A stretch of 64,000 nt of DNA from Incurvaria masculella (taxonomy: Eukaryota > Arthropoda > Insecta > Lepidoptera > Incurvariidae), in assembly GCA_946894095.1 (NCBI GenBank), contig OX335650.1:310001-374000 (forward strand), read 5' to 3'. The notes beneath the pieces are model-generated. The model did not search any database. It saw only the letters and a list, made by a program, of their open reading frames with translations, and had not been told where the DNA came from. Numbering within the stretch: the first letter of the stretch is position 1; every line of letters begins with the position of its first letter. Both the position numbers and the translations under genes were made by a program. Shown in pieces: positions 1 through 9,978 of this stretch.

Positions 1-360
1 CCCGGGACCGATCTCCGAGTAGGTGTCGTCGTCGTCCCAGTCGTCGTCCCAGCCCTCTGTGGGTTTGTAATTCTGGTCTCCCGCGCTGTAGTGCTGGTCG
101 CCCCATTCATCGGCGGCCCGGTCGTAGCGCGCGGGTGCAGGTGCGGAGGCGGGAGCGGGCGGGGCGGGGGCAGGTGCCGCCGCCAGCTTCTGCACGTAGG
201 TGGCGGGAAAGAGACCGCACTGTCCCTGTGAGTTTCTCCCCTCCCACCACCCGTCCCCGATGTCGGTACTGATGAGTGTAAGGATCTCGCCGGACGATAT
301 GGAGAGCTCGGTAGTGCCCGGCTCCCCAGTGAAGTCGTACAGCGCCTGCACTTGCGACAT
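1..360 (-). CDS. SNX9: Sorting nexin 9 family (SNX9/SH3PX1), first coding exon, partial
   Basis: Reading the minus strand from the ATG at 360-358 gives 120 codons without a stop, continuing past the left edge. Residues about 4-58 form an SH3 domain: ALYDF at 6-10, GWWEG at 37-41 and LFPATYV at 50-56. The spacing and the motif [14 protein letters not shown] match the N-terminal SH3 of the SNX9/18/33 family, which ends in PX and BAR domains. An Ala/Pro linker (60-77) is followed by an acidic stretch with [10 protein letters not shown] at 103-112. In SNX9 such W-D acidic segments bind AP-2 and clathrin. Known family role: the SH3 recruits dynamin and WASP-type proteins while PX-BAR bends membrane during endocytosis. 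The start is supported by its distance to the SH3 and by a splice acceptor just upstream. The PX and BAR exons lie outside the window, so the SNX9 assignment rests on the N-terminus only. Confidence 0.85.
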   Translation of the reverse strand, partial: MSQVQALYDFTGEPGTTELSISSGEILTLISTDIGDGWWEGRNSQGQCGLFPATYVQKLAAAPAPAPPAPASAPAPARYDRAADEWGDQHYSAGDQNYKPTEGWDDDWDDDDTYSEIGPG

Positions 361-382
361 GGTGTCGTCGCCAACCTAAAAC
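361..382 (-). promoter_or_regulatory. Splice acceptor and 5'UTR leader of the SNX9-like exon
   Basis: On the minus strand the bases before the start codon read TTGTTTTAG then GTTGGCGACGACACC then ATG. TTTTAG is a good 3' splice site, so the start codon lies 15 bases into an internal exon and the rest of the 5'UTR must come from an exon at higher coordinates. The leader is in frame without a stop, so a slightly longer N-terminus cannot be excluded. Confidence 0.6.
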
Positions 383-715
383 AATGAGTAACTTTCAGGT
401 GACACATCCACATTGGGCTGCGGGCAGTGAGTAGCTGAGTCGGCTATCTTATCAGTGGGCTTGCCGTTCTTGCATAGATAAGTTATTAGATAACATTTTG
501 TAAAGTAGAACGCAAAATCAAAAACAAAGAGGTGTATATTCACATGCAAGCCATGGTTGAGTTATCACATTATTATATGAATAGAGAAAAACTATGAGCA
601 TACAATCAAAAAACTTCTCTATGTATTAATCTCATCTAAATAAGTCAGAAATTTTACAGCTCTTTGATACTAGCATGCCGCTTCTTCCAGAAGTGTTATG
701 CTGGTATTGTTATTT
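383..715 (-). other. Intron (5'UTR) of SNX9-like gene, plain sequence
   Basis: AT-rich sequence upstream of the acceptor, without ORFs or recognised repeats. Taken as intronic because of the acceptor at its edge. The length of the intron is unknown. Confidence 0.4.
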
Positions 716-1091
716 GAGCAGCTCGTGGCTCAGGGGCGGGTGGACTTGTCTTCCATCACAGAGGTCTGGGTTCAAATTTCTGCCCTGTTCATGCACAACT
801 TTTTTTCTCTTTCTCGGTTTGATAAGCGCACTTCATTACTAATGCGAGCTGTAGGTCCCTTTAGGTGGTAGTGTAAAGCCCGCCCGGGTTGGTATCATCG
901 CACTGGATGAAAAGATGGTCGAAGCGATAGTGAAAAATTGTCCGTGTTTTCCATCCAGTTCATTGTAGCCGTGCTCATAAAGTGAATGTCCTGGCATGGC
1001 ACCTAATTCCTTCGGGAATGCGGTGTGTTGGGGTAAGTAATATCATGACGGCGGGTGCGGTATTAGCCAGTCCCATAAAAAGAAAAAAAAA
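716..1091 (+). repeat. tRNA-headed SINE, full-length-like copy
   Basis: The head carries a pol III A-box-like GTGGCTCAGGGG and a B-box-like GGTTCAAATTTC (about 770-781). The body is shared with several other copies in the window: GCCCGCCCGGGTTGG, GATGGTCGAAGCG, TTTTCCATCCAGTTCA, GTCCTGGCATGGCACC. The 3' end is GGTATTAGCC...CATAAAA followed by an A-rich tail. It lies in the presumed 5' intron of the SNX9-like gene. No clear target duplication was found. Confidence 0.75.
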
Positions 1092-2182
1092 ACATTAAAT
1101 TCCGGCAAAACCCTAAAATCTAAGTTGCAATAACTGGAAAATTTAAGTGGGCTCATTGGTGACCATGAAAGTGTTCAATGTATTAGGAGAGATAACTGTA
1201 ATAATTTATGCAGATATAACAAATCAACACAGCAGCAAGTAGCTAATTGGCAGCTATTATTAACACAGTGTGTAAAGAGTACCTCGGTAGAGAACTCTTT
1301 ATGTCTAAGAAAGTGACCCATTATTAGTAATGGACTTAATTAGGGGCGTACAGAGCACGGCGCGGGATCAAATGAGACATCTGACCCATGCCAGAAGAAT
1401 ATGGGGTAAGAGAAACCATCAAAAGTATTGAGACATCAGAACGGTTTAAATGACCAGTGAACACTGTTTTTTTGCATGTGGAAACGCATAAAGCGAACAG
1501 GCGTTAACGGAGGCCTGTCGTGTTCTACAACTTCATGGAAATGACTGCCTATGACGTCAATTTAAGCGAACGCCTCAAAGATGCGAGGCGTGCGAGCATG
1601 ACACTAATGGAAGAATTTTAACAGGAAGGATTATTATCGGAAATAGACATGAGGATAAAACTTACGAACAAAACACAAAGCTTGATAAACAAATACACTA
1701 GATCAGGGCGGATGTTGCCACCAGCGTCCAGTCATCTGATTCGTTTGACTGACATTTGACAGCTCTCGCGTCACTGCCGTAGTTTGTAGCGCGACCGCGT
1801 AGCGCTGCGGTCTACGTGGAGCGGAACGGGCGCGTTCAAGAGAATGAAATTCTTAACAGCTGTATTCAGAGTGGGCGGACTAAATTTAATCCGCCGAACT
1901 AAACGTTTTGCGATTTCACTTGATTGTAACAAACAAGTAGGTTAACGATTATTCATTGGAATTACTTTGATCAATCCGCATGATTACAGTAATTTGATCA
2001 TAACGATATATAGATTGAGATATCCCGTAAAAATAATTATTGTTTCGCAATTATTTCAAATAAGTCAATGTTTCGACTTATTTGAATCGAGATTTCGTTT
2101 ACGTTAGTGATTTCATTAAATGCATGATAGGTTATTTTTAAACATTTCTAAATTGTACCTAATTGTTGTTTTTGTTGCCAAT
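1092..2182. other. Non-coding; possible 5'UTR exon/promoter near 1690-1860
   Basis: No ORF of note. One patch (about 1740-1860) is GC- and CpG-rich compared with its surroundings and contains CTGACATTTGACAGCTCTCG. It might be the transcription start of the SNX9-like gene on the minus strand, but no TATA box, initiator or donor site was confirmed. The rest is AT-rich. Confidence 0.25.
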
Positions 2183-2216
2183 AAAGAATTTGAATTTGAA
2201 TTTGAATTTGAATTCA
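2177..2216 (+). repeat. (TTTGAA)n tail following AATAAAG, LINE/SINE 3' end type
   Basis: GCCAATAAAGAA is followed by about five TTTGAA units. A polyadenylation-like AATAAA running directly into a short tandem tail is typical of non-LTR retrotransposon 3' ends in insects. The parent element upstream is not recognisable. Confidence 0.5.
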
Positions 2217-2755
2217 AGAAAAGCATAGGATGAAAAAAAAAACTTACTTAACTTTTTAATACGTAATTCTAGTATTTAAATAAGTGTTAACAATAACAAT
2301 GTTCAAAGGAGTAGAGAATAATATCTGCTTTGGGTAAATATCTACCTATTGTACCTGCCTACATAAAAATGTAAGTAAGTACCCAACAACCCTTTTACAT
2401 ATTTTATTTTTTTCGGGAAATATACAGTTATCACAAATAAACATAGAACAAAGCATAAATAAGACATAGAACCAATTTCGTTCTCCAATATCAGTTTGCC
2501 ATTTCGTAGGTTTAGATAACTTTGTTGGTCTTTTTTTATATTTTGTAGGTTTATTAAATTTACTAGTTTCAAAAAAAAAACAGTATATCATAGAGTTGTA
2601 GAACTGGATTTCTACTTATACAGTCTGCTTCTTTCCGATGACCTTTTGCAAATGAGCTTAATGAAAGGTTAATTCAAAATTTAGTCAATAAGATAAGATG
2701 TAAAACAAATGAAAATTACAAGAAAACGGCATGCTCTACTATTGCACAGAAATGT
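2217..2755. other. AT-rich sequence, nothing recognised
   Basis: Poly-A/T-rich with short spurious ORFs only. No repeat family seen elsewhere in the window was found here. Confidence 0.4.
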
Positions 2756-2759
2756 GTAG

Positions 2760-3840
2760 AAAATATAACGAACCAAAACATACACTCACGAAGGTTGAAT
2801 AACGAATAGCTCGAAGTGCGAATACGCACGCCTTGCTCGCGTTAAACTCGACGAGGTTCTGGAGACTCCACCCGGAAACGTTTTCCAGGGTCTTTTCGAG
2901 TCTAACAACGAAGCGCCCCCTATCCTTCACTTCAGCCCGGCTTACAGTCTGATGACTGGTGTACCTGGCTAGCACCGTGCTGTCATCTGCGTAGCAATCA
3001 ATGTCGCCCAAATTGAGCAGATCATTAATAATTGAAATAAAATGAAATAATAATAACATTTGAGTGGGCTTCAACCAAAACTTATATGCTGCGGCCATGC
3101 AGGAAGTTGGCGATCCAGTCACACAGCTTCGGTGGAAGGCCATAAGAGAGTAGCTTGAAAAGCAGTGCCTTGTGCCAGACCCGGTCAAATGCTTTCGCGA
3201 TATCCATACCTTCGCCATGATTTTAGAGCATCGCCCATCTCATGTGAGATGTAAACTATGAGATACCCAGTAGACGGAAGCCGTATTGATGATCGCTGAG
3301 GAGTTCGTTGCTCTCTAGATACTTCATCAACTAATCGATCACTTTGCAGAGAAGAGAGGTAATGGCAATGGGTTGGTAGTTGGCCGGGCCTGGTCGATCG
3401 CCTTTTTTAGGCACGGGCTGAACGTTGGCCGATTTCCAAGCTGCAGGCATACAACCAGTGGAGTACGATAGGCGGTAAAGGCGGGTTAGGACTAAAAGGG
3501 GCTAATTCTGGAGCACATTTTTTTAACACCACCGCAGGAATATAATCAGGGCCACTCGCTTTCCTGGAGTCCAGGGCGAAAAGCTCAATCCGCATAGCTC
3601 TCTGGCGGAATTGCATGCTCGGCATAGAGATTTCGCACCCAGGCTGAATGTCCTGGCGGAATGGAGCCATCATCATCGAGGCGAGAGTTAGCCGGCCTTC
3701 TCTTTAGCGGAAAAAGTGAGTGATCCGTCAGGCTGCTGCAATGGTGGAAGTGAAGAGCGACAGAAATTCGCTTCGCTCTGGAAATTGCTCTCTTACTGGA
3801 TCTGAAGGATACTGCGTTGAACAAGTCAAAGTACACAGAA
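2760..3840 (-). pseudogene. Non-LTR retrotransposon reverse transcriptase relic
   Basis: Translated fragments in shifting frames on the minus strand follow the order of a LINE RT. From high to low coordinates they are: a pre-RT segment with ANSRLDDDGSIPP (around 3670); LDSRKASGPDYIPAVVLKKC (around 3560, the usual KASGPDGIP block); PVPKKGDR and NYQPIAITSLLCK (around 3400-3350); YLESNELLSDHQYGFR (around 3300); DIAKAFDRV (around 3195); and IDCYADDSTV (around 3000), the catalytic YxDD box. Several stops and frameshifts separate the blocks and the palm-domain PQG segment is degraded, so it is inactive. The 35.4 kb copy belongs to the same family. The clade (Jockey/CR1-like) is inferred only. Confidence 0.8.
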
Positions 3841-4203
3841 TTATATTAAAATAGAAAATGGTATTCATTAATAAAACATTATAAATTCCATAACTGAAGT
3901 ACAACTCCTCGTCCACCGAGCAAGCGTCAAAATGTTACACCTCGCGAATTTGCGAATGGTAGTTCGCGTCAGCACTCGTACACGAATGTTTTGTCGATGT
4001 CGAACGTTTAGGTGCCGAGTGGCGAGACGAATAGCGAGTGCTGGTTGGTGTAAGGCCTTCGAAGTAGGCTCCCTACCTTTGGCATTCCTCCCAAACTGTG
4101 CTCTTGGGTTGCTAGATTCTTGTCGGACAGCTCCACATTCATTATAAGTACTATGGTGCGATGCGAAGTCGGACGACTTCCCGATTGAGGCTGGTGTCCG
4201 TGC
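3841..4203. other. Spacer between two RT relics, nothing recognised
   Basis: Two short overlapping ORFs on opposite strands occur near 3932-4217 but resemble no family I know. This may be decayed LINE sequence, because RT fragments flank it. Confidence 0.3.
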
Positions 4204-4490
4204 TTTAACCTACGCAATGTTTTATGTTTATAGACGATTTAATGTATCTAGGCACGATTCACAGTTATGCAGATGACAGCACGGAACATGAGAAGTATTT
4301 CATGGATTTGAGTAGTGGATTTGTACAGCCCTGGATGATATTTTGCGTAAAAGTAGCCCTTGTCGCCTTCAAGGTCCGCGAGAGGCAAAGCTGTGTTTTC
4401 TCTGGTAGATCCTCCAGATTATCCAAGGTAGATCCCATCTCTTTCCCAACGAGTGCCCAAGGCAATATCGTATCTATCTAGGAGCACCTC
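4204..4490 (+). pseudogene. Reverse transcriptase fragment (YADDS box)
   Basis: On the plus strand FIDDLMYLGTIHSYADDSTE (about 4224-4285) matches the catalytic segment of non-LTR RTs (INDLL...IHCYADDST). It has the opposite orientation to the neighbouring relic. The downstream reading frame decays within about 70 codons. Confidence 0.6.
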
Positions 4491-5440
4491 GACCTACTCC
4501 AAAGATGTGGATTTTCGGTATTCCGTATTGATCGAGTCTAATGTTGAAATCGCTTTTCAAGAAAAAGGAATCATAAACCTTCTACGGATGGTTCTTTTCA
4601 ACGGTGCAAATCACAGATTCAGACAGTGGTAGAATACTGTAACCACATTAAAATTTGGAAAGGCAGTCTTCCGTATTTGTTGGTGTGCTTGGACTCAATA
4701 CGTTTTCATGATCTGTAAATATTTCCTAGCTTGACTGCTATAATTTGAATATTATGAATCAAAATTAAACGAATTTTTAGATTATCATAAAGAATAAAAG
4801 ACATTAATAAAATAAGCTCATTCGTTAATTTATAAAGCGATGATACCTACATGTACCCAAGTTAGAGAGGTTAGTGTCACAAGCGAATACGATAATAATA
4901 ATTAATTCCTTGTGAGGATGTATTACTTGATCTTACAAGACGAAATTGCATCACCGTTCATAGAAACCTTCTTAGGTAGGTAGGTAGGTACACCCGCATG
5001 ACGTAATTTTACTCAAAAGCCTGTTATTTTAAGAATCGCTTCGACACCCACTCGCATTATGCACACGATATTGAGTTCAAATAGAGAATATTATATGAAA
5101 CGATCAATCAATTCATCATAAAATCCTGACGGGCTAATGGCTTGGAAGCGGATGCCTACTTGTTGTGCCGCAACGATGTGCCGTCAACGAGGTCTACATG
5201 GCGACAGGAGAAAAGTTGTTGGACTCAAAAAATATGCGTGCCGCGTAAGTTTTGGTTTCGGCACAAAATGGAATCGAGCTTAGTGGAAAGAAAGCACCCT
5301 CGGAGATCTGAGTGATCTACACTGGCCTGCATCTTTTTTCTGTTTGATTCGCGGGGTTTTGGGGTTGTCTACACATCAACACGCCAGCATCCCTCAGCAC
5401 CAATTGAGGTCTCTCTGAATGAATAGGCACAGACTAGATA
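4491..5440. other. Non-coding, with an (AGGT)n run near 4974-4990
   Basis: AT-rich sequence with a short tetranucleotide repeat (TAGGTAGGTAGGTAGGTA). No gene was recognised. Confidence 0.4.
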
Positions 5441-5514
5441 GAGTAGCATCAATCTAGTCAGGAAAGCGAGTTAGTCACAGATGAAAGTGAGATGCTCTCG
5501 CCTGACGTCATCAA

Positions 5515-5806
5515 AAAACCGGCCAAGTGCAAGTCGGATTCGCACACGAAGGGTTCCGTACCATCGCAGAAGATTTAACACAAAAAAAAACACGTTTTTT
5601 GTATGGGACCCCCCTTTAATTTTTTAAATTTTTTATTTTACCTATTTGTTGTTATAGCGGCAAAATAAGTACACACTCTGTAAAAAAATCAGGTGCCTAC
5701 CTATTATGGTTCACGAGATACAGCCCTGTGACAGACGGACGTACGGATGCCGGAGGCTTAGTGATAGGGTTGCGTTTTCACCCTTTGGGTACGGAACCAT
5801 AAAAAT
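5515..5806 (+). mobile_element. GACGG-core lepidopteran repeat, copy 1
   Basis: Starts AAAAACCGGCCAAGTGC, a degenerate form of the GTGCGAGTCGGACTCGCAC palindrome. It continues with GGGTTCCGTACCATCG, TTTTGTATGGGACCCCCC, TAGCGGCAAAATAA, GAGATACAGCCCTGTGACAG and a short ACGG/GACG run. It ends with a hairpin (GGGTTGCG...TACGGAACC) and an A-rich tail. No ORF. Non-autonomous; the family type (SINE- or MITE-like) is not settled from the sequence. Confidence 0.75.
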
Positions 5807-5822
5807 AAAATGTAATGTTAGT

Positions 5823-6165
5823 GTCAGCCTCAGTGGCCCAGTGGCGCGACACTTCGGCGTTCGCTCTCCGAAGTTAAGCAACGCTGGGTCCGGTCTGGTC
5901 TTGGATGGGTGACCATTCGACCGTTGAGAGAGGCTGGCCGTGGTTCGGATTCCACGTTAAGCTGTAGGTCCCCTTCCTTACTTACTAGGTGGTAGGCTTT
6001 ATCCCGCCCGGGTTGGTCCGTGTTTTCCATCCAGTTCAATGTAGCCGTGCAATAAAAGGAAGGTCCTGGCATGTGGTCCTGGCATCCTCCATGTGGTGTG
6101 TTGGGCTAATACCATGACAGAACTTGTGGTATTAGCCATCCATGTCCAGTCACATAAAAAAAAAG
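5823..6165 (+). repeat. 5S rRNA-headed SINE (SINE3 type), copy 1
   Basis: The head, about 5823-5925, is clearly derived from 5S rRNA: GAAGTTAAGCAACGCTGGG and CTTGGATGGGTGACC correspond to the 5S internal promoter region. The body (CCGCCCGGGTTGG, TTTTCCATCCAGTTCAATG, AAGGTCCTGGCATG) is the one found in the tRNA-headed SINEs. It ends TATTAGCCATCCATG...CATAAAAAAAA. It is inserted in a MITE, with a short AGTG-like duplication. Confidence 0.8.
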
Positions 6166-6370
6166 TGTCGCCGCACTCTAATTAGAATAATTAGAAAGGG
6201 ACAACACTAGAGTGACTCGTGGCAGCAATTTTATGAATACGAAAGCGTTGTGACTCACCGGTGAGTCAACGGTGACACAAGGGTGAGAATGTCATGAGTA
6301 GACCCCCAGAAAGCATCACACATTCCAGGCTGAAGCGGCATAGTGTCTCTACGCTAGCCACGAGATTTAA

Positions 6371-6399
6371 CCACGCAAATGCCCTACTCATTTGCGTGG
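6371..6399. repeat. Perfect 11-bp-stem hairpin
   Basis: CCACGCAAATG, a 7-base spacer, then CATTTGCGTGG. Followed by a short (ATTC)n run. Probably a remnant of an inverted-repeat element; no transcript evidence. Confidence 0.5.
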
Positions 6400-6689
6400 T
6401 TCATTCATTCATTCACTCGAATCCCTCCGGCTAACAAACCCACAAAGAAAAAACTCATCTGAACGGCGCATTGTGTTTACACCAGCCACGTATCCAGACT
6501 TTTGGTTTGGGGGGGCGGGGGGGACAAACATTGAAACAACCATGTGAACTGTGTATAAATCGCTGTAAATGTATAAATGTATATATAGATATGTTTATGT
6601 TTATGTTAGTAATAGAATGTATTTTTTTTATTTATTTGAATACCTTCATTTCGTTAAATATATAGAAAATAAGTAGCTATGCTTAGTTT

Positions 6690-6884
6690 TAGTTAAGTTT
6701 TCATTTACATTGTTCTGTATTAATTAGTTATAAGCGTTGTTTTTCGTTGCTTACCCTAAGCTGTAAAATTTCCCTATGATAGGGTTGATTGTTAGAAATT
6801 GCCTTAGGCAATAAATCCGCCTTTGCTTTGTACTTTGTATGGATTGCAATAAAGAATATTATTATTATTATTATTATTATTCAT
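6690..6884 (+). repeat. LINE 3'UTR remnant with (ATT)n tail
   Basis: Contains TTAGGCAATAAATCCGCC and GATTGCAATAAAGAAT, followed by seven or so ATT units. This is a typical 3' end of a CR1/Jockey-type retrotransposon. The coding part is absent, so it is 5'-truncated. Confidence 0.6.
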
Positions 6885-6918
6885 CACTACATAGTACGGA
6901 GCCGGGTACCTCAGCTAG
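6885..6918 (+). mobile_element. Helitron 3' terminus
   Basis: CGGAGCCGGGTACCTCAGCTAG followed by T is the GC-rich hairpin and CTAG end of lepidopteran non-autonomous Helitrons. The 5' end was not located, and LINE tail sequence sits immediately upstream. Confidence 0.55.
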
Positions 6919-7450
6919 TTTTTAATAACTTAAAGAAGTACCGTCCGTAGTTTAGTCACACACTTATAAGTATTTTATATTTATACATAAGTATTTTATA
7001 TAAACATTATAAAAGTATTTTTTTACGTTTTTTTATTACGTTTACGTTTTTTTTCAGTCAAATTTCGGGGGTGATAAATCCCAACTATCCCCTCCCCCCC
7101 CTTGTATACGTGCCAAGTTTCGGACAAAACATAAATAAAGTGGAGATGGTAAACGTTCAACGTATTGTAACAGTATAAGTAATAGTTGTATCGTGCAAGT
7201 AAGTACACAACATGATTAGAAATTTGTATGTGTAATATAGATACCTAGTATTGTATAGTGGTATGAGTAGATGCGGTGGGTGCAGATATGTTTGGAAACG
7301 GGAAGCGATCAGGCGAGGCTGCGCTGGGAGAGCAAGTCAATTGAATTTATAAATAGTAAGTGCACGTGGCGCGAAGGCGGAGCGGGAAAGTGGCGGAGGA
7401 GCGGGACGGCCGCGACGGGGAACACACGGATACACTTCCGGTTAAACGTA
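6919..7450. other. Non-coding; small GC-rich patch 7360-7450
   Basis: AT-rich with a C-run near 7090. The patch at 7330-7450 has a TATAAATA motif followed by CpG-rich sequence. No coding exon is supported. Confidence 0.3.
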
Positions 7451-7580
7451 AAAACCGGCCAAGTGCGAGTCGGACTCGCACACGGACGTACGGACGGACT
7501 TATGGAGGGACGGACGGACGGACAGCGGAGACTTAGTAATAGGGTTCCGTTGGCACCCTTTGGGTACGGATGCCTAAAAA
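7451..7580 (+). mobile_element. GACGG-core repeat, copy 2 (internally deleted)
   Basis: AAAAACCGGCCAAGTGCGAG with the palindromic GTCGGACTCGCAC passes directly into the GGACGGACGG run and the terminal hairpin AGGGTTCCG...GGGTACGGA. The middle (about 170 bp in other copies) is missing. Confidence 0.75.
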
Positions 7581-8336
7581 TTATTGGTGTTTAAATACAA
7601 CCTCTGATTAAATTTTGTTAGGGTTTTGTTAACTCAGTAGCTAGTAGACATCCTCAACTATGTTTGAATCTATACTCAACACTATAATTGTTTCCAAAAG
7701 TCAAAGTATTTCGACTGTTCATCTTTTCATTCAAACGGATGTGTATCCTAAACTCTTTGTTCGACTGTCCGGGGGGAAGGTAGTTAGTTCGTTTACTAAT
7801 TCGGGGCGCGCAACATCGAATGTTCGTTGCACTCAATAAGTTGCGTGCTGTGAGGTTCTTATCCATGTGTTCTTACGTTCGATGGAATTCGAGAATATTC
7901 GTAGCGATTTCGTGAGCGAACTGAATCCACGGCGCTAGTGCCATTATTTGTACAGCGCCAGCGGCTACAGCCCATGCAAATGAATGTCGATTGTAGCTCC
8001 CGTCCATCCTCCTCGCTGGTAGCGCCACGGTATCGCAGTAATCGGTGTTCGATGTTTATCACTTCTATTTATATATATGTACGTACGTTAGACCACAGTT
8101 CCCGATGAACCTTGTCAATATAAATAGTATCTCATGCACAAGATCATACAGATTGCGCCCCTATGCAGACCATGTTTTGTGAGACGCTTCATCTATGTAA
8201 GAATTAATCTGGTACTATAACCAAAATGTAAGTGGGCTTTGGTAAAACATTAAAAAGTACCAATATCGAAGAAATTTTGTACAGAGAGTCTGGATCTTAG
8301 GAAAGGAGTATCTACAAAGTGATTTTTTCGAAATAC
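7581..8336. other. Non-coding, nothing recognised
   Basis: Two open minus-strand frames of 67-70 codons (7654-8062) show no known domain or codon signature. No repeat family was identified. Confidence 0.35.
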
Positions 8337-8451
8337 TATGCTCCGGAATCTTTTCGTCAAGAAAATCGCTTTGAAAACTGCTTGCCTTAAAAGCTGTTTT
8401 CGAGATTCAGGATTCTTAATTTCTGATTACGAAATTCCAGGAATAGGCCAG
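8337..8451. mobile_element. Half copy of the AATCAGGAATCCTGAGTC MITE
   Basis: ATGCTCCGGAATCTTTTCGTCAAGAAAATCGCTTTGAAAA... and the end AAATTCCAGGAATAGGCC match the right half of the intact MITE at 27527-27746. The left half is missing. Confidence 0.6.
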
Positions 8452-9978
8452 CTGGTAGTTGATAAAACTGTTGTAAAATGGATTTAAAAAAATATACTTT
8501 GAAGAGTATAGTATTATCGTAGTACTTAGTACTAACGAACTGAAAGGCATTTTTAAATAGCACTGGTTGATGTTTCATAGGTACAGTTTCGGTGAGTAGA
8601 GTGTTAGATATGCAAATACCAAAGTATGATTATTATAATCTATGTTGTTATTGAAAATGTATCATAAAATATACATATGACGTTATACTATTCGAGGCTG
8701 CTAACTGCCAGACAGTAGGCTTGTATATGTATGAATATATACTATATAGGTACCTAGGTATGCGTGGGCTAAGTCTAACGATGCCGGAATGGTCGTTTGC
8801 TCCATAAATCGTACATAAATGCGTTTGGAAATAAAACAAGCCATTGCGAGCTTCCGATTGTCTTTTATCATTCTACTGTTTGTGTTATTTTGCTCCTGTA
8901 GTTTTACTAAATATCACGTCTCCAAAATCTAGCACAAGAAGGGAAGGCCCTGGCAAAATATCACATCCTCAGTAATGCTATTAGCCTAACACATCGCATT
9001 TCCAGGGTTGATATAACAGTAGGTGTAGTGCTATTCATCCATGACCAGTTTTTAGGTTTACTACGTAATTATAAATCAAAATCAAATAATTTATTTCATA
9101 TTTGCAGAGGTATTACAGAACCCAAATGAGGTAAATAAAAGCGAGTGCTATCTACAAATTACCTGGTAGTCGTACAATAGCACGTGGCTCTCAGTAAGAG
9201 AGCAGTGCAATCACTATATAAGCTTAATCTAACCATGTATGTAAATTAAAATAAATTAACTTCTCTTAACATTTTCTTATCAAATTTAGCAATACCTTAT
9301 AAAAAAAACCATTAGATACTTCTATTATTTCAAACTAATATCGTCATAAATTTATTAATTTTATAGAAAAATTTTTCTACTAGTTTCTTGTCTAGTTTGG
9401 TTGTAATTCTCATTTGTTAGATATTTTTACAAGATTTGATTATTTTACTTGCTTATGTAAGTATATATAATACGTGGTAAGCTGCAAATAAAGCGAATAA
9501 TGCATACCGCCTCTAAGTTTCTTGCTTCGAATATTCGCGATGGGTTAGAAAACACCCGCATCGTCCGGTCAGAACTCGTGGTCGGTAATAGACTAGGAGG
9601 TCGCGACAAAAATGGTAACGATAACGTAAATGGCTGAAACTGGGTTCACAGGATAAAGACTAACCTTTTGAAGCTAAATGTGTTAATCTTCCTGATCCAA
9701 GTGGTTGCGTTACGTAGATAAGGCGGCTGAAAAAGTAGTTATGGTGACAAAAAATATATATGATAAGATAAATGGATGCAAATGACGAAGCATGAAAGTA
9801 TCAGTACTTACATACTTGGTTAGCAATACAAAAACTGAACAAATTTTTGGTTGCATTACGTAGTTATTGGCGATTTAGGTTTCAGATATCACTTTAGGTA
9901 TATTTAAGTATTTAATAAAAAAACCGACTGGTTATTGTTGCATAGTTAATAGGTATCAATGGTTCTAGAAAATATATA
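8452..9978. other. Non-coding, AT-rich, nothing recognised
   Basis: No host exon or clear repeat. About 8940-9050 shows weak resemblance to the 3' part of the SINE body (TATTAGCCTAACACA), too decayed to call. Confidence 0.35.

Larger units (their letters stand above)
5440..6330. mobile_element. MITE-like element split by two later insertions
   Basis: The left part (about 5450-5514) and right part (about 6166-6330) match, in reverse orientation, one uninterrupted copy at 32440-32640. Shared landmarks are AAAGCGAGTTAGTCACAGAT, GCTCTCGCCTGACGTCATC, GGGACAACACTA and the palindrome ACTCACCGGTGAGT. In this copy a GACGG-core element and a 5S-headed SINE lie between CATCAAA and AGTGTCG. The order of events is therefore readable: the MITE is oldest and the other two are younger. 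Confidence 0.7.

Noticed and set aside
5823..5925. 5S rRNA gene
   Set aside because: Only part of the 5S sequence is present, it is diverged, and it continues into the SINE body in all three copies.
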